A stretch of 59,841 nt of DNA from Deltaproteobacteria bacterium. GTDB taxonomy: Bacteria > Desulfobacterota > Deferrimicrobia > Deferrimicrobiales > Deferrimicrobiaceae. Positions 34,641-43,399 of this stretch are shown in pieces; positions within the stretch are counted from its first letter, which is position 1; each line of letters starts with the position of its first letter. A program made the translations under genes and the position numbers. The stretch is taken from the NCBI GenBank assembly GCA_016218975.1, contig JACRCO010000098.1, forward strand, positions 1 through 59,841, given 5' to 3'. Below the pieces are notes generated by a model. That model saw only the letters and a program-made list of their open reading frames with translations. It was not told the origin of the DNA and did no database searches.

Positions 34641-36089
34641 CTACCGACATCCTATCCAAGACACGTTGAACCCCGATAGCGGGTGGTCATAGAAGGATGA
34701 TCTACCGCTATACATCCTTCCGAGCAAGCTAGATTTTTCCATCAAGGCTTGCTTCAATAAATCAACGTCCTTTGCTCCGAGAGGCCGCAGCAGTTTTTCG
34801 GCGTTTTTCACAGGACCTGCTTGCAAGAGATATTTGGGTGGTTTTCTGCTCATGTACAATGAACTCCAAGGCCTCCATTTCAACCATCCCGATGTGTCCG
34901 TCTCTTGGATTATTCCTCGCAAAAATAGGAAATAATCCGCTTCCATAAAATCTTCAAATGATACAAATCGGCTGATATCGTCTTCCTCGTACCTGGCTTT
35001 CAGAATATCCGCGTGCAGCGATGCCCGACGCAGGTCCAATCGCTTATTCCGATCATCGAGCAATCGTACATGCTCTGATGCGTAATCGAACGATACGGTC
35101 CCCTCTCTGTTTATGCCGGAATTCCTGACATGTAAATCGTTGTCCAGCAAATCGGCGATTGTTTCCCACCTGTCTTCCTTAATGAGTAGCGAGAAAAGAT
35201 CTACTAAAAGCTCATGCCCGACGAACTTGAAGAAATCGAAGTCGCTATCCCTACTGCTGCCAGAAAATCCGGCAGGAGTGTTATATCGCTCCAGTAACTT
35301 GCCAAACCCCTTGTACACGGCGAGTGCAGCCGATGCAGCGTTCATCGCTGCCATCAGCTCGACAATACGACAGAACCCTGTGACTAGCGGTTTCGCACTG
35401 TCTATTGCCCGTAGCAGCAATTCATCGCGTTCTTCCTCGGTGGAATAATCTGGGGCGAGCGAAACGATACGATCCACCAGATTTTCCATGTACTTTCGGG
35501 CAAGGTTGGTTTGGTTTGGCTTATTACCCTCTATTGCCAACCGAAGCTGGGTGCCAATGGAGGGGCCTTCGGAAACATCGGGGGTTGCCTCACATTTCGC
35601 AATGATGGCACGTAACGCACCTTCAAGCTTACATTCCAGAACTTTGCGCTCAGGAGCACGTTCTGTGGCTTCCTCGGACATCTCATATGTGATGACGTAT
35701 TTCATTCGGAGATCAAAGGGAAGTTCCTCTGGGATTCCATAGGCCGTATTCATCACCAGGAGATATTTGTCCGGCCCCAGCGCTTTCATGGCGTACCCGA
35801 GCTCGATGAGGACGTTTGGATTCGGGGACAGTCTTTTCTCGCCTCGGTTGATGATCGATATATCGGCGACGAAAATGTGGGCTTGGTCGATCTTGTCGAG
35901 GATGGTCCTTCCAATGTCGGGTGAGCCCGGCACACCTTGGATATCGCGGTCCACAACAGGCTCTACTTTGAGTGAGTCGTCGGTGCGAATTGCTTTAGCA
36001 GCGTTTTCGAGGGACTTCTCGATGAATCCACGATTGGTAGCGTTGGGGAGATCAGACTGCCACGAATAAAAGATTGTGTATTTCCTCAC
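34641..36089 (-). CDS. TIR-like domain protein with a large helical C-terminal region
   Basis: 482 residues from GTG 36089, which overlaps the upstream stop (GTGA). Residues 1-150 read KYTIFYSWQSDLPNATNRGF, VVDRDIQGVPGSPDIGRTI, AHIFVADIS and NPNVLIELGYAMKAL, a TIR-like or nucleotide-hydrolase Rossmann fold common in bacterial conflict systems. The Glu in LIELGYA matches the usual position of the TIR catalytic Glu. Residues 165-482 have no domain I recognise and no SAVED or STING signature. Last gene of the array. It may be an NAD-consuming effector with the C-terminal part as sensor. Confidence 0.75.
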   Translation of the reverse strand: MRKYTIFYSWQSDLPNATNRGFIEKSLENAAKAIRTDDSLKVEPVVDRDIQGVPGSPDIGRTILDKIDQAHIFVADISIINRGEKRLSPNPNVLIELGYAMKALGPDKYLLVMNTAYGIPEELPFDLRMKYVITYEMSEEATERAPERKVLECKLEGALRAIIAKCEATPDVSEGPSIGTQLRLAIEGNKPNQTNLARKYMENLVDRIVSLAPDYSTEEERDELLLRAIDSAKPLVTGFCRIVELMAAMNAASAALAVYKGFGKLLERYNTPAGFSGSSRDSDFDFFKFVGHELLVDLFSLLIKEDRWETIADLLDNDLHVRNSGINREGTVSFDYASEHVRLLDDRNKRLDLRRASLHADILKARYEEDDISRFVSFEDFMEADYFLFLRGIIQETDTSGWLKWRPWSSLYMSRKPPKYLLQAGPVKNAEKLLRPLGAKDVDLLKQALMEKSSLLGRMYSGRSSFYDHPLSGFNVSWIGCR

Positions 36090-37921
36090 GGCGCGTCGGG
36101 TCCTGGATTGGCTTTCGCGAGAGACCTAACGACCATGTGGATCCTCTCAAGGGCCTCGGCGCATTTTTCTATCAGTTGTAATCCCTGCTGGATACCGTGC
36201 TTTGACAAGTCAATACCCGCTTTCCCCATCGCGAGATCGGCTTCACTGCTAGGTAGATGAGCATCGGCAAGCCGGAGTTCGTACACGCCGAACAATGGAG
36301 TCATAATGGTGTAGGAGTCGGCGGCTGAGACAACCGTTGCGAGCACTTTCTCCAACGACTTGAGCGAACCCCATTTCTCTCCCTTCGGCGGTGGGACGAG
36401 ATTCTGTAACGCCTCGGTATCCAGGCTATCCGCGGTCAACCGGGCAACGTCCTTTGCCTGGGCCAACAGGCCGTTCCGATCGTAGGCGCGGAACCGGTGG
36501 ACTCTATGCAGAAGTTCCAAACGGTGCGGATGGCCACGGAACAGTGGGGTGCCGGTCACCGTCCGGAATACTTCGTCGAGGGAGGCCATTGCGTCGGCGA
36601 GACGACGTTCAGGTGCGGTGGTGTCAGCCGGCATGGCGCGCATCTGAGACGCCAGAAGCTCCTCCGAGACGCCTCCCTCCGGGCCGACGTTGAAGGCCGC
36701 CCAGATACGCTGCTGCCATTCCGGTAGTAGTGCGATGTCTTTCGCGTACACGTTGACCAGCCCGATGCTGTTCACACCGAAGCGTATCTTGTAATCGGGT
36801 GAGCATCGAACATGACCGGTATCTCTTGTATGCCAGCCGAGAGCGCCGCCCCGTCTATGGGCCAGAACTGGGATCACTTCAGGCTTGAACCACAACCAGC
36901 GACTGTCGCGGACGAGCGTGTCCTTTGACTCGCGTTTGCCCGACGCGTCCGTCAGGAAGAACACCGCTCCCGGCACGTGATCTCGACGGATGCGCGGGCT
37001 GTGCTCGCTTGGGTCGATCCACTCGTTGCGCCAATTCTCTCCCTGTACGAAGAAGAGCTTCCTTTCGTGTCGCCCGAAGGTCCAGGATCTTGACGAGACG
37101 TTCTCATCGGTCGGAAAACCAAAAACTGGCACGTCCTCGCCCGGGTCTATGTCGGTCCGCGAGACGTGAAACACTGCGGTCTCAGCTCCGTACGGCGTAC
37201 CCCCTTCATGAATCGCAGTGACCCGTCCCTCCCAGCGGTTGTCATCAGTTCCCTGGAAGAAGGGGTTATCTGTCCACCCGATATGGCTTGCGTCCTCCAC
37301 CACCTCCTCGCGGTTTCGATACGAGGTGATGTAGAGGCCCATGTTCCTTGCACAAAGATAATCACGAAGGAGATCGGAACGGATTTCCATCAGGGTTGGG
37401 TACCCGTTGGGGTGCCGCGACAACCTAGCGACTTCCGTGTAATCCTCGTCCGGACAAACCCATTTATCACCCTCTCTTAGCAGGCCCAAAGTAACCACCA
37501 GATCCTGATGGAGATGCCACACCGAATGCTCACTGCTGTTTATGCGTTGTTCGAGCACCAGTGCAATCCCGAACGGCCGCTCCGGATCGGCCTCGTGCAC
37601 GTCAGCAGGGATGTATCGTCCCTTATCTACGCAGCCTCTGTGTTCGTGGCCAATGCCAATGTCGCTCCATCCGAGACGCATAGCCTCTTTCTTGCTTCCG
37701 ACCGGAATTGCCAGGGACCCGGCACCGAAAAATTCCTCCCGGAATCCAAGATGCCCACGCTGTCCTTCCTCATGCACACCATGGATTGCACGCAGGGGAA
37801 TCCACACCGCCTTCGCAAATGAGCGGCGCCGAAGATCTGCCATCTCGAACCACAATTGGTCCATCATGGCGCAGCACATCCACTGATCTGCTTCCTCATG
37901 TCGATTACGTACCCGATCCAT
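36086..37921 (-). CDS. Unknown 611-residue protein between S-4TM effector and TIR protein
   Basis: I do not recognise a family. The ATG at 37921 overlaps the upstream stop by 17 nt; ATGs at 37879, 37867 and 37864 are alternatives. No membrane segment or signal peptide is visible. The N-terminal two thirds look like mixed alpha/beta with many aromatic and His residues (SVWHLHQDLVVTLGLLREGD, LGWHTRDTGHVRCSPDYKI). A conserved-looking patch is KDIALLPEWQQRIWAAFNV then PEGGVSEELLASQ. The last 200 residues are helical (RRLADAMASLDEVFRTVTG, GLQLIEKCAEALERIHMVV). It overlaps the TIR gene by 4 nt, so the two are translated together. Confidence 0.7.
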   Translation of the reverse strand: MDRVRNRHEEADQWMCCAMMDQLWFEMADLRRRSFAKAVWIPLRAIHGVHEEGQRGHLGFREEFFGAGSLAIPVGSKKEAMRLGWSDIGIGHEHRGCVDKGRYIPADVHEADPERPFGIALVLEQRINSSEHSVWHLHQDLVVTLGLLREGDKWVCPDEDYTEVARLSRHPNGYPTLMEIRSDLLRDYLCARNMGLYITSYRNREEVVEDASHIGWTDNPFFQGTDDNRWEGRVTAIHEGGTPYGAETAVFHVSRTDIDPGEDVPVFGFPTDENVSSRSWTFGRHERKLFFVQGENWRNEWIDPSEHSPRIRRDHVPGAVFFLTDASGKRESKDTLVRDSRWLWFKPEVIPVLAHRRGGALGWHTRDTGHVRCSPDYKIRFGVNSIGLVNVYAKDIALLPEWQQRIWAAFNVGPEGGVSEELLASQMRAMPADTTAPERRLADAMASLDEVFRTVTGTPLFRGHPHRLELLHRVHRFRAYDRNGLLAQAKDVARLTADSLDTEALQNLVPPPKGEKWGSLKSLEKVLATVVSAADSYTIMTPLFGVYELRLADAHLPSSEADLAMGKAGIDLSKHGIQQGLQLIEKCAEALERIHMVVRSLAKANPGPDAP

Positions 37922-38834
37922 TTCGTGAACAGGTCCGCAAGAGATACCGCTTCACCATCACGTCGGTCGCATCCACCATGGTGCCTTCCTGGTATGTCCG
38001 ACAGAAACTGTAGAAGATGTCCAGAATCGGAGTGTTCGTTCTTCGGTGATCATAAATCCGGTCTTGCAGATGGCGTGACTCGACCTCAAGAATTTCTTCG
38101 GACAGTTTCTCCTTCATTACCCTGTCCCATAGCGCCTCCGAGTCGTTTCTAATCTTCTCCACCGTGTCGGCGGACTCGTTCTGCCGGATGTACTCGCGGA
38201 TGAGCCACAGAAAAAGTGGCAAGGCTGGCGATAGCACGGATAGAACGACATCCCGGACGTCCATCCGGCGCCAGAATCCAGCGACCAACACCACAGCACC
38301 AAGGGCGATCAGAACAGCGAGAACACCGCCGGTGTAGCGACTGCGGAGACCGGCGTCCCACACTACATTCCCTCGCTGGCACAGAATACGGGCAACTGGG
38401 AGCGGCACTTTCCCGACCGAAATCGGGTACCACTCCGACACGCGTTTTCTGCTGATAGCGTCCTGTCCCGCTTTCCGAAATGCGTCGCTGATTGTCTCTT
38501 CCGGCTCCTCCTTTCCAACCCTCCGCTCATGCCACTCCATTCCCAACAAGTCACAGTCGAACTTCTCCTGTATTCGTGCAGCGGATTCTTTCAGTCTCTT
38601 CAGGAGGTAGTAGGGAATAACTGCGTCACCAGCGGAGACAAGAACGCTATACAAGCCGACCCAGGGCTTGAGGTCCGACCAAGCAATGAGTGCAAAGGCA
38701 AGACCTACTGGGGCGAGGACGACCAAGACCATCTGCACTTTCAATATTCGTTTCGCCCGCATGTACAGGTGGTTGGATGCCGCCCACAACTTAAAGAACG
38801 ATTCCTGCGCCAGTCTCTCCGGAATATCGTTCAT
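37905..38834 (-). CDS. S-4TM-type predicted pore-forming effector
   Basis: 309 residues with four transmembrane helices in two hairpins: VQMVLVVLAPVGLAFALIAW, WVGLYSVLVSAGDAVIPYY, VLAVLIALGAVVLVAGFW and VVLSVLSPALPLFLWLI. The cytoplasmic parts read FDCDLLGMEWHERRVGK, then ISDAFRKAG, and near the end HLQDRIYDHRRTNTPILD. This layout matches the S-4TM family proposed as membrane-damaging effectors of nucleotide-signalling defence systems. It starts 9 nt after the CD-NTase stop, so the two probably form a type I CBASS-like signal/effector pair. Confidence 0.8.
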   Translation of the reverse strand: MNDIPERLAQESFFKLWAASNHLYMRAKRILKVQMVLVVLAPVGLAFALIAWSDLKPWVGLYSVLVSAGDAVIPYYLLKRLKESAARIQEKFDCDLLGMEWHERRVGKEEPEETISDAFRKAGQDAISRKRVSEWYPISVGKVPLPVARILCQRGNVVWDAGLRSRYTGGVLAVLIALGAVVLVAGFWRRMDVRDVVLSVLSPALPLFLWLIREYIRQNESADTVEKIRNDSEALWDRVMKEKLSEEILEVESRHLQDRIYDHRRTNTPILDIFYSFCRTYQEGTMVDATDVMVKRYLLRTCSRNGSGT

Positions 38835-38843
38835 CGTCGTCTC

Positions 38844-39731
38844 TTACGATGCACGTTTAGGGAAGTATCCGTTGAATACGATGTCCCATTGCCGCCTAGC
38901 TTCGACATGATCGCCCTTTTTCTCCGCGCTATAGGCGTACGCAGCATGGTTGGCGGAAGCGGCGATGGAGCGGCTGACCTTTTCCTGATACGCCGCCGTC
39001 CTTGCGGCTGGCACCAACCCGGAAATGCGAAGCGGATCCTGCATCGCCCTACAGTTACGTTCCTTAAGATCCCATAACGCCTTTGCAACGCAATACGAGT
39101 AACTGCTCACGCCCGAGCAGATTCCAGAATCCGCGAGGTACAGTTCAATATGGAATGACGACAGTCTGATGTCTGCCTCCCGGCAGTGACGCCAGTATTT
39201 CAAAAGTCTGGACACATACCGGAGCTTCCTGCCTGATGCCTCGTTGGCACTCTCGATATAGGTGTCATGTGAATCGGGACTTGCCACCTTCCACTCCCCG
39301 CCCCCTTTGGGGATGAGATACATCGGACGCTTCTGCGCGCTGAACCCGTGGAATACGGCGGGAACCACGTCCACCGAGTTTGCGCCGCCGCCGAATTTTA
39401 CGACGACGGCCTGCTCGTCCCGGGAGATCTGCGTGTTCGGATACCGCCCCGTCAGGTCCTTTCTGATCTTCTCAATAAACGTTTCGGAACTGATCCTCCG
39501 GTCACCCCACTGCGATTCGGCGACCGGAAACAGTACGAAGAAGTCGACATCGCTATGGCGACGGATCGCAGTCCCTCGCTTGTGGCTACCGGCAAGGAAA
39601 ATCTTCTTAATTCCGAAGGAGTCTACGAGGCGTCTGTTGATCGTGGACATCTTCGTTCTGATGTCCGCAAGTTCTGAGTCAAGAGGCTCGATACGGTCAA
39701 GCAGGGTGGCGAATGCATCTCCAACTTTCAT
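38844..39731 (-). CDS. CD-NTase (cGAS/DncV-like nucleotidyltransferase), second copy
   Basis: 295 residues from ATG 39731, which has AGGAAGGGG upstream; ATG 39761 is weaker. FLAGSHKRGTAIRRHSDVDF holds the GS motif and the first two catalytic Asp, and ANSVDVVPAVF the third. SSFHIELYLAD and the helical C-terminal half fit the SMODS type. It should make a cyclic di- or trinucleotide on infection and signal to the S-4TM protein next door. It is clearly different from the CD-NTase at 42219: no shared stretches beyond the catalytic motifs. Confidence 0.85.
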   Translation of the reverse strand: MKVGDAFATLLDRIEPLDSELADIRTKMSTINRRLVDSFGIKKIFLAGSHKRGTAIRRHSDVDFFVLFPVAESQWGDRRISSETFIEKIRKDLTGRYPNTQISRDEQAVVVKFGGGANSVDVVPAVFHGFSAQKRPMYLIPKGGGEWKVASPDSHDTYIESANEASGRKLRYVSRLLKYWRHCREADIRLSSFHIELYLADSGICSGVSSYSYCVAKALWDLKERNCRAMQDPLRISGLVPAARTAAYQEKVSRSIAASANHAAYAYSAEKKGDHVEARRQWDIVFNGYFPKRAS

Positions 39732-39887
39732 TCGGAACGTTCCCCTTCCTGTCTTTTCCATTTCTCTGTGTATATTGCCGGTCTGTCAAGCCATTCCAAG
39801 GAACCAGTTCCGGCCGCGGAAAGCACCTTAGATAGCGACGCACCAAAACAGGAATATCTAATGTCTCGCCGGCCGCAATCTCGCTAT

Positions 39888-40388
39888 TCACATGGAGCAT
39901 TCCTGCAACTCCACCGGTTGCCCCGCAAAGGGAAAGATAAAGACCCTCGCATTCCATCTTTCGTCCCTTCCGTCGCCTACGATGATGAGCACGGGCTCCG
40001 GGCAGTGGTAGTTCTCGTCCTCGGATATGCGTTTCATCTGCCGCACGTCGTCTGTGCTCGGGGCAACGATATCGGCCGGGTGATGATGCCATTCCCCTAT
40101 GTAGTATTCCCGACTTGGTTTCGACCACAGCTTTGCCAAGAACCGCTGCAACCCGGCGACTCCCCTGTGGAACCAAGTACGCCCCGCTTTGGAGTCCCTG
40201 GGCGGCGGGGTGGCGGCGGTGAGAATTGCCGTCGCACGGTTTGGCGTGTATTTGCCGACGAGAATTCCTCCCGTTTCCCGTCCTCTCGCTATCGCACAGA
40301 GACCACGGATCTTGTGTTCGACTTCCCCCGGGAGGATCACCTTAAACCTTCCGTCGTCGGAAGAATAGGATCGCGGGGTCGGACTCAC
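39888..40388 (-). CDS. cap3: CBASS JAB/JAMM isopeptidase Cap3
   Basis: 166 residues from GTG 40388, overlapping the Cap2 stop (GTGA). ARGRETGGILVGKY gives the JAMM Glu, and GEWHHHPADIVAPSTDD gives the H-x-H-P-x(n)-S-x2-D zinc motif. Cap3 removes the ubiquitin-like conjugation of CD-NTase made by Cap2. It is followed by a 156-bp gap, the largest in the array, before the second CD-NTase. Confidence 0.92.
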   Translation of the reverse strand: MSPTPRSYSSDDGRFKVILPGEVEHKIRGLCAIARGRETGGILVGKYTPNRATAILTAATPPPRDSKAGRTWFHRGVAGLQRFLAKLWSKPSREYYIGEWHHHPADIVAPSTDDVRQMKRISEDENYHCPEPVLIIVGDGRDERWNARVFIFPFAGQPVELQECSM

Positions 40389-42292
40389 GACGTCCCGCCG
40401 GTCTCGGCTCCGTCCGTGCGGTCGTAACCGACGAAGATATTGTCCGCGAATTTCTGTTCATAGACGACAAGCGAGGGATACGGTGGAGGGGTATTGACAC
40501 GCGACTCGATCTCTTTGATGGAAGTGGCCGCGGCCAGCACAACATCCTCGTACCTCGCGGGAAAGAGGGGGGACCAGCATCCAGCTCCCTCAAATATTTC
40601 TTCATCCTCGGCAATATGCTGCTTTTCCTTGTCCATCCAGCCCCGGATTTGATCGCGGAACCGTGCGGCCGGAAATGTGTTCCCGTATGCAGTGAAGCAA
40701 TACAGTCGCCTTGCGCGAAAACCGAGCGACAGGGAAACGAACAACTTCGGGATACGGAACCAGGTGGAAGCGAGGGAAGACAGTATCCCGTCCGACGCCG
40801 TACAGTCGATCAGAACATCAATGCCATCCATCATCCGCACGGATTCTGTGCTCGGGAAGTTGGATTTCAGGGGGACGACCGACAGATGAGGCGATATGGA
40901 TTGCAGACGTTCCGCAACGGCTATTGCCTTGTTTTGCGACAGGTCATGGAGGGTCAGGACGTGTCTGGATAGATTACCGACCCCTATGTTTTCTCCATCG
41001 ACGAGAACGAAGGTCTTCACTCCTCCGCGCGCTAGGAGCTCTGCCACCGCGGACCCAAGAGAACCCACACCAATGATTCCGACTGAGGCGTCTCGGAGTT
41101 TCTCTCCAAATCGTCCACGGACCCTCAGCCGGTCAGGGTGCCAGTTGCTAGTCATGAGATATGGAATCGCACGGTCATCGGCAAGATCCAACTGGAATTT
41201 GCGTTCCAACCCCATCGCGTTTTTTCTGAATCCATGTGGCGCCTTGCCTCCTCCCGGTCTAAAAACGGGCAGATCGATAGCCTTCCAATGGATCTCGGAA
41301 TTTGCTTCTCCGACTTTCCGCGGAATTGGGAATCCCAGGAGCAGAATGACACGGTCGACCTTGGGGCTTATGTGCGAAATGATCGTCTTGAAACCGCCGA
41401 TGAGGTCCACACCCAACCTAATCCCCAATCCACTTAGGTCTCTCCAGGTGACAGGAGCTTGCCATGGTTCCAAGATGATCGGCCCCGGCCAGAGCCACCA
41501 CACTCCTTCCCTGATGTCAGTCTCCGGGGGTTTGTATCTCCATGATCCCTCTCGGATAGATCTCCCATCGAAGGTTTCGTACCGGTAGACAGCAACGGCA
41601 TCTTTCGGGGGTGGACAAGGCGCGAAGAAGATTCGGCCGATTCGTTCCATTGTGGCCGTCCAGGCCGACATGGAAGCGGGGCCCTCGTCATGAACCACAT
41701 GGATGGCGGAAAAGGCTAGTCCCCGATAGTCGGGGAGTTCAAAAGGATCGCCGGGTCTGAGAAGCGTTCCTTCGGCGGCCGCCTTGATCCACTGGCTCGC
41801 CCTTTCCGCATACCACAACATCCGGAGTTCTGCATCTCCGAATGGCTCCTCCGTGAAGTCGTACCCCCCGAGTGATCGAACCTGGGATTCGAGACACAGT
41901 TTGCCCTTCCTCCATGGGAGGGTGTCCGAGCCTGAGATGTTCAGGGCTTGATGGGGAAACGTACAAGTAATTCCTCCCTCCTTTGCCGGGAAATAGCAGA
42001 CTTCCCCCGCAGGATAGATGTCGGAGAGCGTGATGAACCAACGGCTTACTGGCGGGATATGATCCGAAGAGACACGAGCCACGATCTCGACCGGGAAGGC
42101 CCAGCCATTGTCGGTGCCGAACCAGACGGGGGTGCCTAGGACCTTCAGATCCGCCGCTCCCCGGAGTGCGTTCAGGGCGACGACGATCGCACTGTTCGGA
42201 GACCGGGGGACGTTTCCGTTAGGCAAACCTTGTGCTCCCGGGGATTGTTGGAGCGATCCGTTCCGTGAAACCGCCTGAAGTTTTGCCTCCAC
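40385..42292 (-). CDS. cap2: CBASS E2-E1 fusion Cap2
   Basis: 635 residues. The N-terminal region (about 1-190) is an E2-like domain (SRWFITLSDIYPAGEVCYF, TCTFPHQALNIS). The central part is a linker domain. The C-terminal ThiF/E1 domain has VGIIGVGSLGSAVAELLARG, FVLVDGENIGVGNLSRHVL, an adenylation Asp in VLIDCTASDG and a candidate transfer Cys in GAGCWSPLF (about residue 570). Cap2 conjugates the CD-NTase C terminus to a target and primes it. The GTG start at 42292 overlaps the CD-NTase gene by 74 nt; the true start may be later (TTG 42229). Confidence 0.9.
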   Translation of the reverse strand: MEAKLQAVSRNGSLQQSPGAQGLPNGNVPRSPNSAIVVALNALRGAADLKVLGTPVWFGTDNGWAFPVEIVARVSSDHIPPVSRWFITLSDIYPAGEVCYFPAKEGGITCTFPHQALNISGSDTLPWRKGKLCLESQVRSLGGYDFTEEPFGDAELRMLWYAERASQWIKAAAEGTLLRPGDPFELPDYRGLAFSAIHVVHDEGPASMSAWTATMERIGRIFFAPCPPPKDAVAVYRYETFDGRSIREGSWRYKPPETDIREGVWWLWPGPIILEPWQAPVTWRDLSGLGIRLGVDLIGGFKTIISHISPKVDRVILLLGFPIPRKVGEANSEIHWKAIDLPVFRPGGGKAPHGFRKNAMGLERKFQLDLADDRAIPYLMTSNWHPDRLRVRGRFGEKLRDASVGIIGVGSLGSAVAELLARGGVKTFVLVDGENIGVGNLSRHVLTLHDLSQNKAIAVAERLQSISPHLSVVPLKSNFPSTESVRMMDGIDVLIDCTASDGILSSLASTWFRIPKLFVSLSLGFRARRLYCFTAYGNTFPAARFRDQIRGWMDKEKQHIAEDEEIFEGAGCWSPLFPARYEDVVLAAATSIKEIESRVNTPPPYPSLVVYEQKFADNIFVGYDRTDGAETGGTS

Positions 42293-43361
42293 CGTTGGAC
42301 GGCTTTGGGAACTTGTCCCCGAGTAGCTTCTGCCATAGCTTGCCGCTCTCTGCCGGGTCGGTACTCTCGTATGCCTGTGCCGCTAAGAGTGCCGCATTCT
42401 CGGTCTGTTCGAAGAATTTGGCGAAGTCCTCCACCGTGATCCGAGCGAAGACGTCATGGCTGGGTACTCCATAGTCCGGAAGGACAGGATTCCGGCCGTT
42501 GTCGACGTCCTCTCTATACTTCAGAACAATCTCGGTTAGCGTTTTTTTTATCCCTTCGGCGACTGACCCAATGTTGTCGGGGCAGCATTCGCCGACAAGG
42601 CGTTCGAGGGGAAATCCCTTGGGTCGCTCGGGCTCGGGGTGCTTCTCCAAGCGCCACCACTTTATCGCTTTAACGACATTTACGAAGTGCTTATTGCACC
42701 GCGAGTTCTTATCCCGGGTCCAGCGGATTTGTTCAAGCGGGTGTGTATCTTCCCAGATGTTAGCATCCCGGTCCGGAATACGGAGAGGCTCCATCTTCCA
42801 TTCCTCTCCCCTTTCTGCTTCGTAGAGCTTGCTGAGGGCGGCAGACGTCCTCTTGTCAGGGCTGAGCCATGCCTCGTGGAGTCGCCAGTCCGGGGCGTCC
42901 GAAAGATTGAAGTTCGTGGTAACGGCCTCTGAGGCCAGGAATCTCGCTTGCGCTTCAGTAGGAGCCGACGTGATGACGAGATCGAGCTCCACGTACGAGA
43001 GCTCGATCCCTATGGACCGTCCCTGAATCCGGTACTTTCCCTTGTAGTGCTTCTCGACAAAGGGTTTGAAGATGTTGATCGCCTGGGCAGGAGTATAACC
43101 CCCGTCTCCGCCAACCTTGCGTTCCTTCAAGTTCGTTACCACCACAATGTCGACGTCGGCCCGAGCGTCCCCGTGGGGGCGCACCGAGGTGTCCCGACGG
43201 TAGCTTCCCTGGAGGAAGTCGCTTACGATGACGGACTTGAGATCCTGGTCGGCCCTGAGCCTATCCCTGAGCGTATTGTGGCCCGTCTGAAGAGCTTCCC
43301 GATGGTTCTCCTGGAGACGGATCTCTTGGAGGAACTTTGCGAAATTGCTTTCGAGTATCAT
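42219..43361 (-). CDS. CD-NTase (cGAS/DncV-like nucleotidyltransferase) of the type II CBASS
   Basis: 380 residues from ATG 43361, with AAGGAGG 10 nt upstream; the frame remains open to 43799 but that part overlaps Cap4. DFLQGSYRRDTSVRPHGDAR followed by ADVDIVVVTNL carries GS and two Asp, and YVELDLVITSAP the third. The C-terminal tail (TERIAPTIPGSTRFA) is flexible and ends in Ala, as expected for a substrate of Cap2 conjugation, which joins the CD-NTase C terminus to targets. It is flanked by Cap4 and Cap2. Confidence 0.9.
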   Translation of the reverse strand: MILESNFAKFLQEIRLQENHREALQTGHNTLRDRLRADQDLKSVIVSDFLQGSYRRDTSVRPHGDARADVDIVVVTNLKERKVGGDGGYTPAQAINIFKPFVEKHYKGKYRIQGRSIGIELSYVELDLVITSAPTEAQARFLASEAVTTNFNLSDAPDWRLHEAWLSPDKRTSAALSKLYEAERGEEWKMEPLRIPDRDANIWEDTHPLEQIRWTRDKNSRCNKHFVNVVKAIKWWRLEKHPEPERPKGFPLERLVGECCPDNIGSVAEGIKKTLTEIVLKYREDVDNGRNPVLPDYGVPSHDVFARITVEDFAKFFEQTENAALLAAQAYESTDPAESGKLWQKLLGDKFPKPSNGGGKTSGGFTERIAPTIPGSTRFA

Positions 43362-43399
43362 GTCGTCACACCTCCTTGACTCCGGCCACCACCCTGCCG

